64,000 nt of DNA from Eunapius fragilis (taxonomy: Eukaryota > Porifera > Demospongiae > Spongillida > Spongillidae): positions 12,723,227 through 12,787,226 of the forward strand of contig OY811973.1 in the NCBI GenBank assembly GCA_963681505.1, in the 5' to 3' direction. Under the pieces are notes generated by a model, which was given only the letters and a program-made list of their open reading frames with translations, was not told where the DNA came from and made no database searches. Of the stretch, positions 10,299 to 22,239 are shown piece after piece. Each line of letters starts with the position of its first letter. The first letter of the stretch is position 1. Made by a program: the position numbers and the translations under genes.

Positions 10299-13200
10299 CT
10301 AGAATACAACGATTCTCAAACGCCTTGGACTTAAAATTCTATCACGTTCATAGAATGTGTTATTCACCATGAAAAGGCCAGATGTTTTATCTTTGCTGGG
10401 TGATCTAAATGTCAGCCATGTCACATAAGCAAATAACTTGTCTTCCATCACAGTTTGATTAATTCCATTGATATTGCATTGCAATGTAAAGTATACTTTG
10501 AAATAGAATCGAACCACCCCAAAGTAAGGATGAATATCATTGCTCTCTTTCAATGCAAACATGGATTTGACGACTGATCCTCTGTCTGTTGAATTGTACT
10601 CAGAGGAAAATGTTTGTCCATTAACAAAGCAACGCCCAAACTTATCTATTAGTGGCAATGCACTTACATCAGTGCTGTATAACATCTTCAAATGTTCTTC
10701 TAATTCTCCTATAAACTCATCACTCACTCTTACTCTCAATTGACTAGGACGAAGAAGTTCAATTGGCCAATTCAAAACATCTCCTCTGTCTAACTTTATT
10801 TGAAACTGAAATCCATCTTCAGGTGGTTTAAGCAAATTTGATATCAAAAGTAAACCATCCTTGAATGATGTATCACTTTCACTGCCTTTAGTAATCATTG
10901 AAACGTCTTCTTTTGTCACAGAACTTATATCAATATCTACAACCTGTGATGAGAATTGCTGAAGAAATTTGTTCATGATTTGAAGCTCGATATTTTGATT
11001 GTTGTTAGGAATATCGGACAAGAACCCATTTAAGCGTTCATATGCAAAGCACCAGTATCCATGGGATGGCCCAAAGTCATAAATCACATCAGGTATATGT
11101 AAGGCCATATGATAATTAATTGTAACTTCCCACTTCCCGTACACTGTAGCAAACAATTTGTGATGTTCATTTAACAATCTAAAGAGTTCATCAATTTCTT
11201 CACTAGTAAAGGTAGGCTTTATCAATAGTTCAATTATTTCACACAGTAGACAGTAACTTTTGTATGCATTGGCAGATATCAACCCTGACAGACATGGCCT
11301 AGCATATATACATGCAAAATTTTTCCACTGCTGAGCTGTGAGCCCTGAAAGCCCTTCACTGATGTTGATGTTATTTGGTAGCCTTCCCATATCATAAGGC
11401 ACTTTTATGTTTTTCAAACGTTTATAAAACTCTGATAGTTTTGTGCCTGAAAGAGATGATAGACAAAGTTTTGTTTCATTTTGGACCATTCCTAGCAAAA
11501 ACGTGTGCATTGGGTCTGTAATTGTCATCCTTACAATGTCAAAGTATGGTAACCTAAGCAGTTCACTGTATCGGACGCCATTTTTTCTTTGAATGTTCTG
11601 TGCCTGTGTTAAGGACTCAGCAGATTGATACTCCTTTGCTTGTATCAATGTTTGGGCTTTCGTTCTTTGTGGTGCATACGACCGTGTGTAATAACTCATC
11701 TTCCCTGATGCACCCTGTTTGCCTGGTTCACGTTCTGCCTTAAACGTGCAACGGGAGCACCCTAAGTCAGCCTTGTGACCTAGGAATTGTGCAACTTTTC
11801 TCAAAGCAGGCATATCTGCTGAAAGGCCAAGTAGAGCGGCTTTAACATTACCTCCATTGGGAAGTAAATCCAAACCATCCTTCAATAACAAAAGATCGTC
11901 AACCAGTGGAGCTAGGAAGGTGTTTATATTACCCTTTGGTTCTGATGGACCAGGAATCACTCCTACAATCATAGTCCATTTAGTCTTACAACGTTCTTGC
12001 CTTGGTAAGTTGAGAACAGAGATCATAATTGCAGAAACCTTGTATTCAGAACGCTTAAAAGGTTTGAACCAATCAATGTTTAGAAGCAGACCAATGTTAT
12101 TTGATGTTAAGAAGAATGGTTCAGATGTGCTTTGATCAATGACAAAAGTTTTCCAAATATTTCCATCATGTACATCTTTTAAGACATCTCCAGGTGATTC
12201 AAAAACTGTCAATAAACTTACAAAACTGCGGATCTTTGAACATGTACTTTAACCATGTGGATGGAGGTAGAAAATGGTATTTCTTGTAGGGCGTCCTTTT
12301 TGTTCTACTAAATGCTAGACTTCTTTGGTAACCAAGCTTATGCCCACAAGGTTTTCCAAATATAACATTAGTACAGGTTATGGATGTTTCTGCATCAATA
12401 GAACTGTACAGTTTGTTACATTTGTTATTTGGACACACTGTGTATATCACCATGTCCATATGACTGACACCAATAGTCTTATATAGTCCTTTTAATGTGG
12501 TTGGGAAAATCTCATACAGTGGATGAGCAATTGATTTTAGTAAAATTGAAATTAGTCCACAAAATGCTATAAGAACTGCCTTGGATAATCTAAACTTGAA
12601 GTATATTTGTAACAACATTGCGCACATCCATTTAAGAATTGCTCCATGAGATATATGTGAATTAGTCTCATTTTGTTTATCTTCATTACTTGATTGCTCA
12701 TGTATTTCGCCAGTTAATGCAGTAGGAATTGTGCATGTATTTTCGTGGCTTTCATTGTCTACAAAAGTAAATATGAAGTGAAATATAAAATAATGTAACT
12801 CTGTATAGTATTTAATTTTATTTCCTTAGATCTGTCCCATTAATATTTATTTGGTAGCATTTTATTTATTTTAAAACTAGTGTCTGTCTACATGATAACA
12901 GCATGCTATTTGAGTAAGTTACCTGATGGCAGGTCTTCACCTTCTTCATGAGTGCTATCCATTAGCTGCATTTCAGTACCTGTATCATGATATATAGGGT
13001 ATTCAAATCAACTCCATCAGCAATATTTCAATACATCACAATACAAACAAACTGACAAAAGACACAAGTACAAAAAAATCGAATGAAACCTGGATAATTA
13101 TAAATTAAATAACAACACACTGTTACTTTTCCAAGATTGTGTACCATGCCTGTATATGCAAAACATTAAACTTTGTCATACCTTGCTCAAATGGTGATGA

Positions 13201-13735
13201 AGTATCAAATAAATTTGATTCTGAGTAGGAATCCAACTGAACACCATCTAGAAAAAAATAAAAATCACATACATGGATGTAGTTTAAAAAAAGAAAAGTA
13301 CCTGAATCAGAATCAGATGAAAGGCTTGAAACGGAAGCATGTGTATAATCAACAGTACCATTTTCATCATTCTCTGTATTCATCAAAGCCATACTGCATG
13401 TGGTTGTCGCCTGATCACATTCATCAACCACTTGTTAGTATTAAATATAAAATTCATATATGTGAAACTATAACGATAATTACCATACCAGTGACTGTAT
13501 CATCAGTGACCAAAGGCTCGGTTGTACAACCAGCATCGCAGGATGGATGAAAGGTAGTAGACGTCGATGTCATGTGCATCTGTTGCGCACGTGCACTTGT
13601 CGATGCTGAGGAAGACAACGCTAACAGGCCATATATGGCACGATGTCTTTGGCGCGTGGGATAAGAACAATAATGCTTATTTTGACACTGTGAACAGTCA
13701 CACAGAAACTGCAAACTTTTCTTTGACGTCGACAT
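10299..13735 (-). pseudogene. CACTA-1 Tnp2-type (Transposase_21) transposase, frameshifted
   Basis: Reading right to left, a first exon (MSTSKKSLQFLCDCSQC... from 13735) has a small Cys/His-rich motif, then short acidic exons (about 13430-13302 and 13247-13182; phases agree), then the large catalytic part 12627-10299. Diagnostic motifs are LLNIDWFKPF, VGVIPGPSEP, FLAPLVDDLLLLKDG, MHTFLLG and DFGPSHGYWCFAYERLNG, matching the Tnp2 family of CACTA transposases. A frameshift near 12200-12212 separates KDPQFCKF from TVFESPGDVL. It would cut and paste the element by DDE chemistry. The frame is otherwise long and clean, so the decay looks recent. Confidence 0.85.
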
Positions 13736-13786
13736 CTTGCATCTGCACGCATGCGTAAAAATCACATGTCCATTCTAATGAGAAAA
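13736..13786. promoter_or_regulatory. Shared divergent promoter region of CACTA-1
   Basis: Only about 51 bases lie between the likely transposase start (MSTSKK, 13735, minus) and the likely second-gene start (MARRNEGRK, 13787, plus). Any promoter must overlap the two 5' ends or coding regions. The same compact head-to-head arrangement recurs in CACTA-2. Confidence 0.5.
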
Positions 13787-14957
13787 ATGGCGCGAAGAAA
13801 TGAAGGACGTAAAACTAGTACTCCAAAGAATAGTATCACCGATACACCGGCAAGTTTTCGTGAAGAATTAAGACTGTTGAAAGAAAGAATTGTACATCTT
13901 GAAGCAATCGTGGACAAGATTGATGATTTGGAAGAGAAAATAGAGGAATTGATTAATAGAGGTATGTTCAGTTATACAGCGTATGATTCTTGAAATCATT
14001 GCACTGTGTTGTGCGCTTAAATCCTTATAACACACGCATTTTAGAGCCCGCCGTACTGGATCCTAACCTTGAATCATCCTTAAGCGCTACAGGAAGGCCT
14101 GTTGAGGGCGCAAAGGACGTCGTGTCACTGGTGCGTGTATACATATATTCACGTATACGTTCACGCTGGTCTATCTGTTTCGTTTTCTCATTGGTAGATG
14201 ATATTGCAAGACGCATTTTCGCAGCAACCACGTTTGAAAGAACTGATGACAACGACTCCATGGAGTAAGCTTGACTCTCAATCAAAAAAACAGCTTGCTA
14301 CATCTGTGGAAGCTGCGCTGAGGTACAATAAGTGCAAGATTCCTACAAACAAGCGTATCCTGCAACGGATTAAGGTACGTATATGCTAGCTATAGTGTAT
14401 GCATTTCGTACCTGGATTCACTGATCGATTGTTGCAAAGGCCTACTATTCTATGCGTCGAACGTCTGAACTGGCAAAAGCTGATCCTGTTAAGCTACATG
14501 AGCGGAAACTGTGCATGAAGAGGAGTAGACTTACTTATGTAAGTACATTGAAATAGAAAGTGAAGGTTGACAAAATTATTTAATTTAGGTGGCTCGAGAC
14601 AAGGCTGTAAAAGAAGCCATTTCCAAAGGAACAGTACAATCTGGAGATATGGAGAGCATAACAAAAATACGAGACTCTGTTAAGCCAATACCACTGGAAA
14701 ATCTAACAATAGAGGTTGCTGATCATGAAGATGGTGCCAGCAAGGTGCGACGGCTTGAGAGTATTTCTAACGCTCGAGAGGCAAGATGGAAAAAACATAA
14801 TGTGTGCACACGCAACTCAGATGCAACTGATCAGGATGTTGAAGAAACATGTAGTACTGCGGCCAGCAGAGATCAGTATCCCCCTCAATCCCAAGTACAA
14901 GAAAGTGCATCTGCTGGCAGTGAAGATTATCTCACTTCAGGATCAGATGTAGACTGA
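13787..14957 (+). CDS. CACTA-1 second protein (coiled-coil, TNPA-like role inferred)
   Basis: Exons: 13787-13963 (MARRNEGRK..., with heptad-like LRLLKERIVHLEAIVDKIDD coiled coil), 14198-14373 (PWSKLDSQSKKQLATSVEAA), 14440-14538 (YYSMRRTSELAKADPVKLHE) and 14589-14957 (ends SEDYLTSGSDVD). Donors and acceptors are canonical, and exons 2-4 join in phase 0. Exon 1 to exon 2 is out of phase (it would give INRDDIARR and an early stop), so either a lesion or another start is used. No database family is recognised. By position it corresponds to the second, DNA-binding protein of CACTA elements. Confidence 0.6.
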
Positions 14958-14999
14958 ACTGAACTGTACTCCTTTCATTTCATTTCTAAAAGAAATGCA

Positions 15000-15275
15000 T
15001 TCGTGTTCGTGATTACAAATAATTATTTGTATGTGATTTGGTATATGATTTCCTTTAAAAATCATCAAGATAATCATTGAACGATTTTTTTGTGATTTCG
15101 AAATGATTCTACTGTACATTTCTGTATAAAATCACTACCAAAATCTCTGAGTTATTTGGGAATGATTTAATAAGGATTTCACAGTTGATTTTTCTCTGAA
15201 AGATCATAATCTGATTTCACAGACGATTTCAAAAGCTAAAATCGTGTGAAAAATCATAACATGATTTGACGCGAA
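15000..15275. promoter_or_regulatory. Right subterminal ATGATTT repeats of CACTA-1
   Basis: Dense AAATCAT/ATGATTT motifs (for example AAAATCATCAAGATAATCAT), matching the left subterminal block. Confidence 0.65.
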
Positions 15276-15286
15276 ATTTCCCTGTG

Positions 15287-15692
15287 ATTAGTTGTGACTT
15301 CATTGTTTCTATGGTGCTGTTTGTCTTTGGTTAATGCTTGATAGAATTGAATTAATTCTCACAAACTCGCTCGCAACAACGGCCTTAAAACCATCTAACT
15401 CCTGTGCGTGTTCGTGTGGTGCTGTCACTTGATCAGGAGTGTAAAACAGGCCGGCAACCACGTTTCGTTCCCCGGAGCTCCAATCGGTGACGTTGTGGTT
15501 GCATGATGCAGACGATAGCTTCGAGGCTAGAATGATTCTGTTGACGCATGCTGCGACCAGCAGCTGTCTGGTGGTGGGGTTGTTAATTATAGACCATAAT
15601 ATCAGACCGCATTCGAAAAACGGTCTGATATCATTTTATTTTTGTACGCATGGAGTCATACTCTCTGTGAGCAGATCTACATGTAGAGCGTG
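15287..15692. other. Spacer between CACTA elements, no gene seen
   Basis: No recognisable coding sequence. It contains a local inverted repeat around ATATCAGACCG...CGGTCTGATAT at about 15600-15635. Confidence 0.5.
15600..15633. repeat. Short inverted repeat
   Basis: ATATCAGACCG and CGGTCTGATAT flank a ~12-base loop; a simple hairpin of unknown role. Confidence 0.65.
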
Positions 15693-15810
15693 CACAGCAA
15701 AAAAAGACGAAATCACACTTTGATTCCAAAAGCGATCTGTTATTTCATATCTGTACCAAAACTGTAATTATTTTGATTGATATGAAAAAACAGATCGTTA
15801 TTTTGCTGTG
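15693..15810. mobile_element. 118-bp mini-CACTA with GTG target duplication
   Basis: CACAGCAAAA at 15693 and its complement TTTTGCTGTG ending at 15810 are flanked on both sides by GTG. Inside, CGATCTGTTATTTCATATC is repeated inverted as GATATGAAAAAACAGATCG. The terminal CAC...GTG and 3-bp duplication are CACTA hallmarks. It has no coding capacity. Confidence 0.75.
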
Positions 15811-15839
15811 GTGTGTAATACAACACTGTGGAAAAACAC

Positions 15840-16035
15840 AGTTATACAGTACAGTATAACACGTGTATTCATTCGTTATACACATGTTATACACTAGAAT
15901 ACACATGTTATACGCACCGCGTATAACTCTGCGTATGGATACTATATACACAGCATTTCGTATAACGCTTATATACACGTACGGTATAACAGTGCGTATA
16001 ACGAGATTAACATGTGTATAACAGCGTGTATTTTT
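15840..16035. promoter_or_regulatory. Left subterminal GTATAAC repeats of CACTA-2
   Basis: Repeated GTATAAC/GTTATAC and TATACAC motifs in both orientations. Similar clusters occur at 9.5-9.7, 22.24-22.41 and 24.27-24.44 kb, linking these four places as ends of one CACTA family. Confidence 0.65.
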
Positions 16036-16245
16036 TAAGGGGTGTGTACGTTAGTCACGTCACTAACCTCAAGTCCCAGTTTAGTATGCTGTAATCTTCC
16101 GAGCATTTCATACTAAATCTTAGAAATGCGCTCCGCTTTCGTGCAAAGCTCCCGCATTTTAATCCGAATATTATTCAGTTGCCAATGAAGGAATGGTACA
16201 TACATGTACATGTACAGTCGATGTAACAAAAAAAAAAAAAAAGTT

Positions 16246-17420
16246 CTATTGAGCAGCCAGCATCCACGGCAGAAGTCCGTCGGGAGGAGGGAGCCTCACG
16301 GGTGAACCCAGAGTGCGTTCTTTTCGCGCTGTTTTGGATGATCCATCGGCCCTCTTATCAATGTCATCCAGCGCAGAATTGAATTCCTCCGATCTCCAGC
16401 TTGGCCGCTTCCTCCTTATCTTTCCTTCTTCTTCTTCTTCTTCCGACATCAGCGTTGGGTTAAGGAGCACCCAGAACTCCTTTTCCGTTTCAAAAAGGTG
16501 TTTAGACCGACGTTCCCAAAGCTGCCATGGAGTAGCACGTGACTGTGGAAGTAATACGTTAACTTCTTTGCTTACGCGTTGTTGGCGAGAACGAATTCCT
16601 CGCCGCTTTGTTTCTTTGTTGGTACTCTCTCGTCTAAGTGTCCGTCTATACGTCGCTACTCCAACTACATATGGATCAAAATAGTGCTCACTGATGTTAA
16701 GTTACACAAACAAACCTCGAATGTCGCTGTTCTCAAAATCCGGCCCAATTTCAGCTACGATTTTGTCCACAACCGTGCAGTTGTGAGCGCTGGATATCCT
16801 AGAAATGTTCTGAAAAACAAAAATAACTAGCACGTAACTCACGGCTCATCTGTTTTCAGGCGGCAGTCTTCACCAAAGGCCTCGTGAAGTTTTCTAATTT
16901 TCATCTTTTCAAAAGGAGGAACAAATATCGTGTGCATGCAAAAGTGTAATTGAATGCTTACCTGAAGAGATAGTGGCGTAATCCTTCTTCGTTTTGAAGA
17001 CTTCTCACTGTTCGCGCCTGTAACTGCTCCCACATGAGACTCGACAATGGCCTTTAAGGACTCCTCTAAGGCCGAAACGCGATCGCATGTGGACTGAAGG
17101 ACCTGGTTGATCCTAGCAATTTCGCTACCGAGGAGGGCCTTGATCTCCTCAACAGCAGCTGAAACTATCCGCTGGTGTGATTGATGGTCATTCGGTAGAG
17201 CCTGACCTGGAAGCCACGACACATCATCTACAGGAATGCTGATTGATGGAGGTATGTGCATCCCCTGGCGAGGTCCATAAAAGCTGGTGGCGTTTGTCCC
17301 TGACGTCTGCTGCCTATATTCTGAGAAACCAGCTGCTTCGTGGTTCTGTTCACTACAAAGGTTCCTTAGAGTCAAAGGTGTGCGGGACTGACGACCGCGA
17401 CCAGCAGGAGGAGTTGCCAT
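16246..17420 (-). CDS. CACTA-2 second protein, multi-exon (TNPA-like role inferred)
   Basis: Starts MATPPAGRGRQSRTPLTLRN at 17420. Exon 1 contains a likely helical segment (VEEIKALLGSEIARINQVLQ) and ends with a basic SSKRRRITPLS just before a GTAAGC donor. Later exons carry KIRKLHEAFGEDCRLKTDEP and then ISSAHNCTVVDKIVAEIGP; these two join in frame across a GTGAGT intron. The last carries EHYFDPYVVGVATYRRTLRR and an acidic run MSEEEEEEGK, with its stop at 16246. The junction into the last exon is not phase-consistent with any normal-length intron, so one lesion is likely. A start at 17462 is also possible. Confidence 0.6.
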
Positions 17421-17474
17421 TTCTGCAAGCTTTTGTGAGCCACGTGGATTTTTCGCGCGCAAAAATAATTAAAA
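17421..17474. promoter_or_regulatory. Shared divergent promoter region of CACTA-2
   Basis: About 54 bases separate the two divergent ATGs (17420 minus, 17475 plus), and only 12 if the upstream minus ATG at 17462 is used. No TATA box is obvious. Confidence 0.5.
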
Positions 17475-20322
17475 ATGAACGGCGAGGGAAATGAGTATGT
17501 GTGTATGGGATGCAATCAAAGTGTGTCAAAAGCAACTTACTATAGACACAAAATACCTGGTGTATGTTCCAGAAAAGTTACTCCATTGCGAAATGAGAAT
17601 GCAACCTTCTCGGAAGGAGCTGAGTCCGAGCCAGAGTTAACACACAGTGCTAGCGCAGAGGAAGAGTCAGCTGAGAACATATTTGGCATAGAGTCGGGCG
17701 AGGTAGATTTGGAAATGGCAGGAGTAGAGGTTCTTCCGGGAGACGAAGAAGGTGCCGATGTTGCTCCAGATGACACAAGTGTTGCTGAAATTGACGTTGC
17801 ATTAGAACTCACTACAACTCCTGAGGAAATGCGCCTGAATGCGTTTGTGAATACATTGGTGAGTTTCTTGACTTTTATTCAGCTGAAATTTGGTTTACCA
17901 GATAGAGGGTTGCAATCACTTCTTTATCTTGTTGCGTTTGTTATTGAAACAATTTATGCATTGATCCCATCAAACCACATATTAGGATAAAATTCCAACG
18001 TCGCTTTATTCATTAAGAAAACGTGCAATGCTACCAAATGCAGGCATAAGGCAGTATTGTGTCTGCCCAAAATGTGATACCTTGTACAGTGGTGGAAATC
18101 ATACCATTCAAACCTGTACATACATTCAATTTCCCAATCATCCTCACAAAAGTCGCAAAGCTGCATGCAATGCATCACTTCTCAAAACAATAAAAAGCTC
18201 GTCATCTTACAAGCTTTTACCAAGAAAGTTGTACAGTTACAATTGCATCATAGAAAATGTTAAAAGGTTAATGTCACGACCTGGATTTATGCAACTCTGC
18301 AGGGCATGGAATGACAGAACCGTGTCAAGTGGAGTATTAACAGATATTTATGATGGTGGTTTGTGGAATGATTTTAGGAATTTTCAGGAAAGACCATTCT
18401 TGAATTTTCCTCATAACTTAGCATTTCTTTTGAATGTTGATTGGTTCCAGCCCTTTGATCATGTCCAATACAGTGTTGGTGTTCTATATCTTACTATTTT
18501 AAACTTGCCACGCTCTCAAAGGTACCTTTTAGAAAATGTTATTGTTGTTGGATGCATACCGGGCCCTAGCGAGCCCCACAACCTTAATCCTTACCTTGAA
18601 CCATTGGTTGAAGATTTACTAACCCTTTGGGATGGAGTAGTTTTCAAACCAGAGTCATATCCATTTCCAGTTGTAATTAGAGCCTGCCTTCTTGGAGTAG
18701 CCTGTGATCTTCCTACAACCAGAAAAGTGTGTGGCTTCACTGGTCATACATCAACAAAAGGATGCTCCAAGTGCATGAAAACATTTAAATGTAATAGTTT
18801 TGGTGAAAAGCTTGACTATTCAGGATTTAATAGAGAAACTTGGATACCAAGAACTCAAGTTATGCATAATGAAGCAGTGAATGCTCTAGGTAAAGCAACT
18901 TGTTTATCTCAACAGGAGCGCATTGAAAAGATGTATGGTGTCAGGATCTCAGCTCTTGTAAAACTACCATACTTCAACATAATTTGACAACATGTTGTTG
19001 ATGCTATGCATAATTTATATCTGGGTACAGCCAAACATATGATTACCATTTGGAAGGAAATGGGATTGTTAACATCAAATGAATTAGACATAATTCAAAA
19101 CAGGGTTGACGAAATGGATGTGCCACATGGCATTGGAAGGATACCAAATAAAATATCATCAAAGTTTAGCAGCCTAACAGCAGATCAGTGGCGAAATTGG
19201 ACAAATATATATTCCTTGTACGCACTGCATAATATTTTACCATCTGAACATTACTCATGCTGGAGTATCTTTGTCGAGGCATCGATTATTCTATCTCAAT
19301 ACTCTATATCTAAGGAAGACTTGAAGAAAGCTGATGAAAAATTGATTCTTTTTTGCCAAACATTTGAAACATTATATGGGTCTCAATCATGCACACCTAA
19401 TATGCATTTACATTGCCACATAAAGGAATGTGTTTTAGATTTTGGTCCAATTTCGTCATTCTGGGTATTTCCATTTGAACGTTTTAATGGAATAATGCAG
19501 TCATTTCTTAATAATTGGGTTTCTCCTGAGCTTCAAATGATGAAAAAGTTCATTTCATATCAGAATGTGATTTCTTTTCCCACATCAACCTCTGCCAAAC
19601 TTGATTATATTCAGTTTGATGAAGGAAGCAGTCTGTTTGGAGAAGGATCTTTGGTGCAAACAGCAACAGATGGCTATGAGCGTCAGATATATGCGCAAAA
19701 CTATATCTGTCCTCTCAATTCAATTAATGCTGTACAATTAAAATTTCATACAATTGGTCCTAGAATATTTGAAAACTATTTTTCTGATGATGAAGTAAAG
19801 AACATCACAAATGTGTACAGCTGGCTTTATCCTCAGTTCATTTCACACCCCCTATTTGTTTGCCGAACACATTTACAATTTTATGACTTGCATGCCCATG
19901 GAGAACATTTGATTTCCATCAGAGCTAGATCAATGCGTTCATGCACAATCATGGCAATATTTCCAAAGCTAGGTGGGACAATAGATCCTGAACAGAAAGT
20001 TCTTAGATTTGGAGAAGTTCAGTTCTTCATTCAACATTCCATTCAGTTACCAAACACAGCTATCACTACTGTTCATAGTCAAACAAAACACCTATTTGCT
20101 AAAGTCAAATGGTTCTGTCAACATCCTGGAGAAAATACAGTCTCTTGGCCTCTGAAGATTGTTGCAACAGATTTTGAGCCAGAAGGTCCATCAACATTTA
20201 TTCCAGTCAGCAGAATAATATGTAGATGTGCAATTGCTAAGAAACAACCAATAGCATTTGATTGTGGTCATGATGTTGTTAATATTGTGTGTCCTTTGTT
20301 TACTACAGTTGTTCAATTGTAA
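17475..20322 (+). pseudogene. CACTA-2 Tnp2-type (Transposase_21) transposase, two lesions
   Basis: The N-terminus MNGEGNEYVCMGCNQSVSKA-TYYRHK is a zinc-finger-like motif, followed by an acidic linker. After a frameshift near 17985 the protein continues IPTSLYSLRKRAMLPNAG and CVCPKCDTLYSGG. The catalytic part shows LLNVDWFQPF, VGCIPGPSEP, YLEPLVEDLLTLWDG, MHNLYLGTAKHM, and DFGPISSFWVFPFERFNG with the expected acidic residue. A single TGA at 18985-18987 interrupts LPYFNII*QHVVDAMHN. The family normally has Arg here (the CACTA-1 relative reads FDIVRMTITD), so CGA-to-TGA is the likely change. Otherwise nearly full length to 20322. Confidence 0.88.
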
Positions 20323-20639
20323 TTTCAGTTATGTTGAAATGAAATGAAGTTTTTGGTTAAAGGTATAATTCATTGCAGTCTGCATGGTTGTTAAGGTACT
20401 TTTACCAGATTATTCCATTAAGTGAACAACACTTCATTAATATGAAACAAAAACTGAAGCAAATTATATAATTGATATTGAACAATAACAAGACAAAACA
20501 CAAACAGATATGAAAAGTTAGCATTGATAAAAACGTCACTAATACAACTTTATGTTCAGCATTTAGTCCACTGTAGGACATGAAATTTGAAATATGCGTC
20601 AAAATGAACAAAGAGATTACAGAGCTCAATAAAGCAGTT

Positions 20640-21960
20640 CGCATCCTACCACAGTCACTGGGTAAAGATCTGTCACGTTGGAAAGCTTAACAAACAAGCA
20701 ATCCGTGTGAAAGAGTACGACCAAGTTATGTCATTCCCACGTAAAATAGACAAAATAGATGCCATATGCTCACCTGATGTAGCCACGCCTACCCCTATCA
20801 CATGACCTCTTGCATTGTCACCGGCGAGAAGGTCTGTCACATTGGAAAGCTTAACCAACCAGCAATCTGTCGATAAGAGGAAGACAAGTAATGTCATACC
20901 CACATACAATACACTAAATGGAAGCCACATACTCACCTGATGTAGCCACGCCTACCCCAGTCACATGACCTCTTGCACTGTCACTGAGATGAAGGTCTAT
21001 CACATTGGAAAGCTTAACCAATCACCAATCAGCCCGTAAGAATAAGACGAGTAATGTCATACCCACGTACAATAGACAAAATGGATGCCACATGTTCAAC
21101 TGATGTAGCCACGCCTACCCCAGTCGCAAGACCTCTTGCACTGTCACTGGGGAGAAGGTCTGCTGCATTGGAAAGCTTAACCAACCAGCAATCCGTCCGT
21201 GAAAGGAAGACAAGTAATGTCATACCCACATACAGTACACAAAATGGAAGCCACATACTCACCTGATGTAGCCACGCCTACTCCAGTCACAAGACCTCTT
21301 GCACTGTCACCGGGGAGAAGGTCTGCTGCATTGGAAAGCTTAACCAACCAGCAATCCGTCCGTGAAAGGAAGACAAGTAATGTCATACCCACATACAGTA
21401 CACAAAATGGAAACCACATGCTCACCTGATGTAGCCACGCCTACCCCAGTCACATGACCTCTTGCACTGTCACTGAGGTGAAGGTCTATCACATTGGAAA
21501 GCTTAACCAATCACCAATCAGTCCGTAAGAATAAGACGAGTAATGTCATACCCACGTACAATAGACAAAATGGATGCCACATGTTCAACTGATGTAGCCA
21601 TGCCTACCCCAGTCACATGACCTCTTGCACTGTCACTGAGGTGAAGGTCTGTCACATTGGAAAGCTTAACCAATCACCAATTTCATACCCATGCACAATA
21701 GACAAAATGGATGCCACATGCTCAACTGATGTAGCCACACCTATCCCAGACACATGACCTCTTGCATTGTCACTGGGGTGAAGGTCTGTCACATTGGAAA
21801 GCTTAACCAATCACCAATTTCATACCCATGCACAATAGACAAAATGGATGCCACATACTCAACTGATGCAGCCACGCCTACCCTGTCACAAGACCTCTTG
21901 CACTGTCACTGGGGTGAAGGTCTGTCACGTTGGAAAGCTTAACCAATTACCAATCTGTCC
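20640..21960. repeat. Satellite array inside CACTA-2 (163-bp, then 137-bp units)
   Basis: Eight or nine units marked by GATGTAGCCACGCCTACC recur at about 20776, 20939, 21102, 21265, 21428, 21591, 21728 and 21865. The first spacings are 163 bp and the last two 137 bp, the short units lacking the block around CCGTAAGAATAAGACGAG. On the minus strand each unit can be read as DLLPGDSARGLVTGVGVATS; about half end in CAG|GTGAGT. Confidence 0.92.
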
Positions 21961-22239
21961 AAAAGAGTAAGACAAGTAATGTGATGGCAATAAAGTACAG
22001 TGACAAAGATTCCAATAAACAGAAGCATTGGGTATGATGCGACACACGTAGAAATTCACGTTTGTTCGCCGGACTGTAAAACTACTACAATTGTGAGACT
22101 TAACATATCCTAATCCGACTACTGTAACTTTACCTTTTGAATTGAACGCACTTACCATTCATGCGATAAGTTAGCTCTTTGAAAACCAATAATTAAAGCA
22201 TCATTAACAGCAGTTATTATGTATTTCGATGTCAGTCAG

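Larger units (their letters stand above)
9840..15286. mobile_element. CACTA (EnSpm) transposon 1, CACAG-ended
   Basis: The ends are inverted: CACAGGGAAATT at 9840 and its complement ending at 15286, continuing GCGTCAAATCAT-TTATGATTTT in both (about 34 of 37 positions match). The 3-bp flanks are ATA and ATT, a target duplication with one mismatch. Subterminal regions (9.86-10.08 and 15.0-15.27 kb) are packed with AAATCAT/ATGATTT motifs, as expected for transposase-binding subterminal repeats of CACTA elements. Inside are a minus-strand Tnp2-type transposase gene and a plus-strand second gene, head to head. Confidence 0.88.

Noticed and set aside
12199-12212. A 16-base 'intron' GTAAGT...ACAG at the frame change in the CACTA-1 transposase
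   Set aside because: Far too short for a spliceosomal intron and does not restore the frame; treated as a frameshift.
17860-17883. A 24-base GTGAGT...TTCAG 'intron' in the CACTA-2 transposase
   Set aside because: Too short, and the read-through peptide fits the family better.
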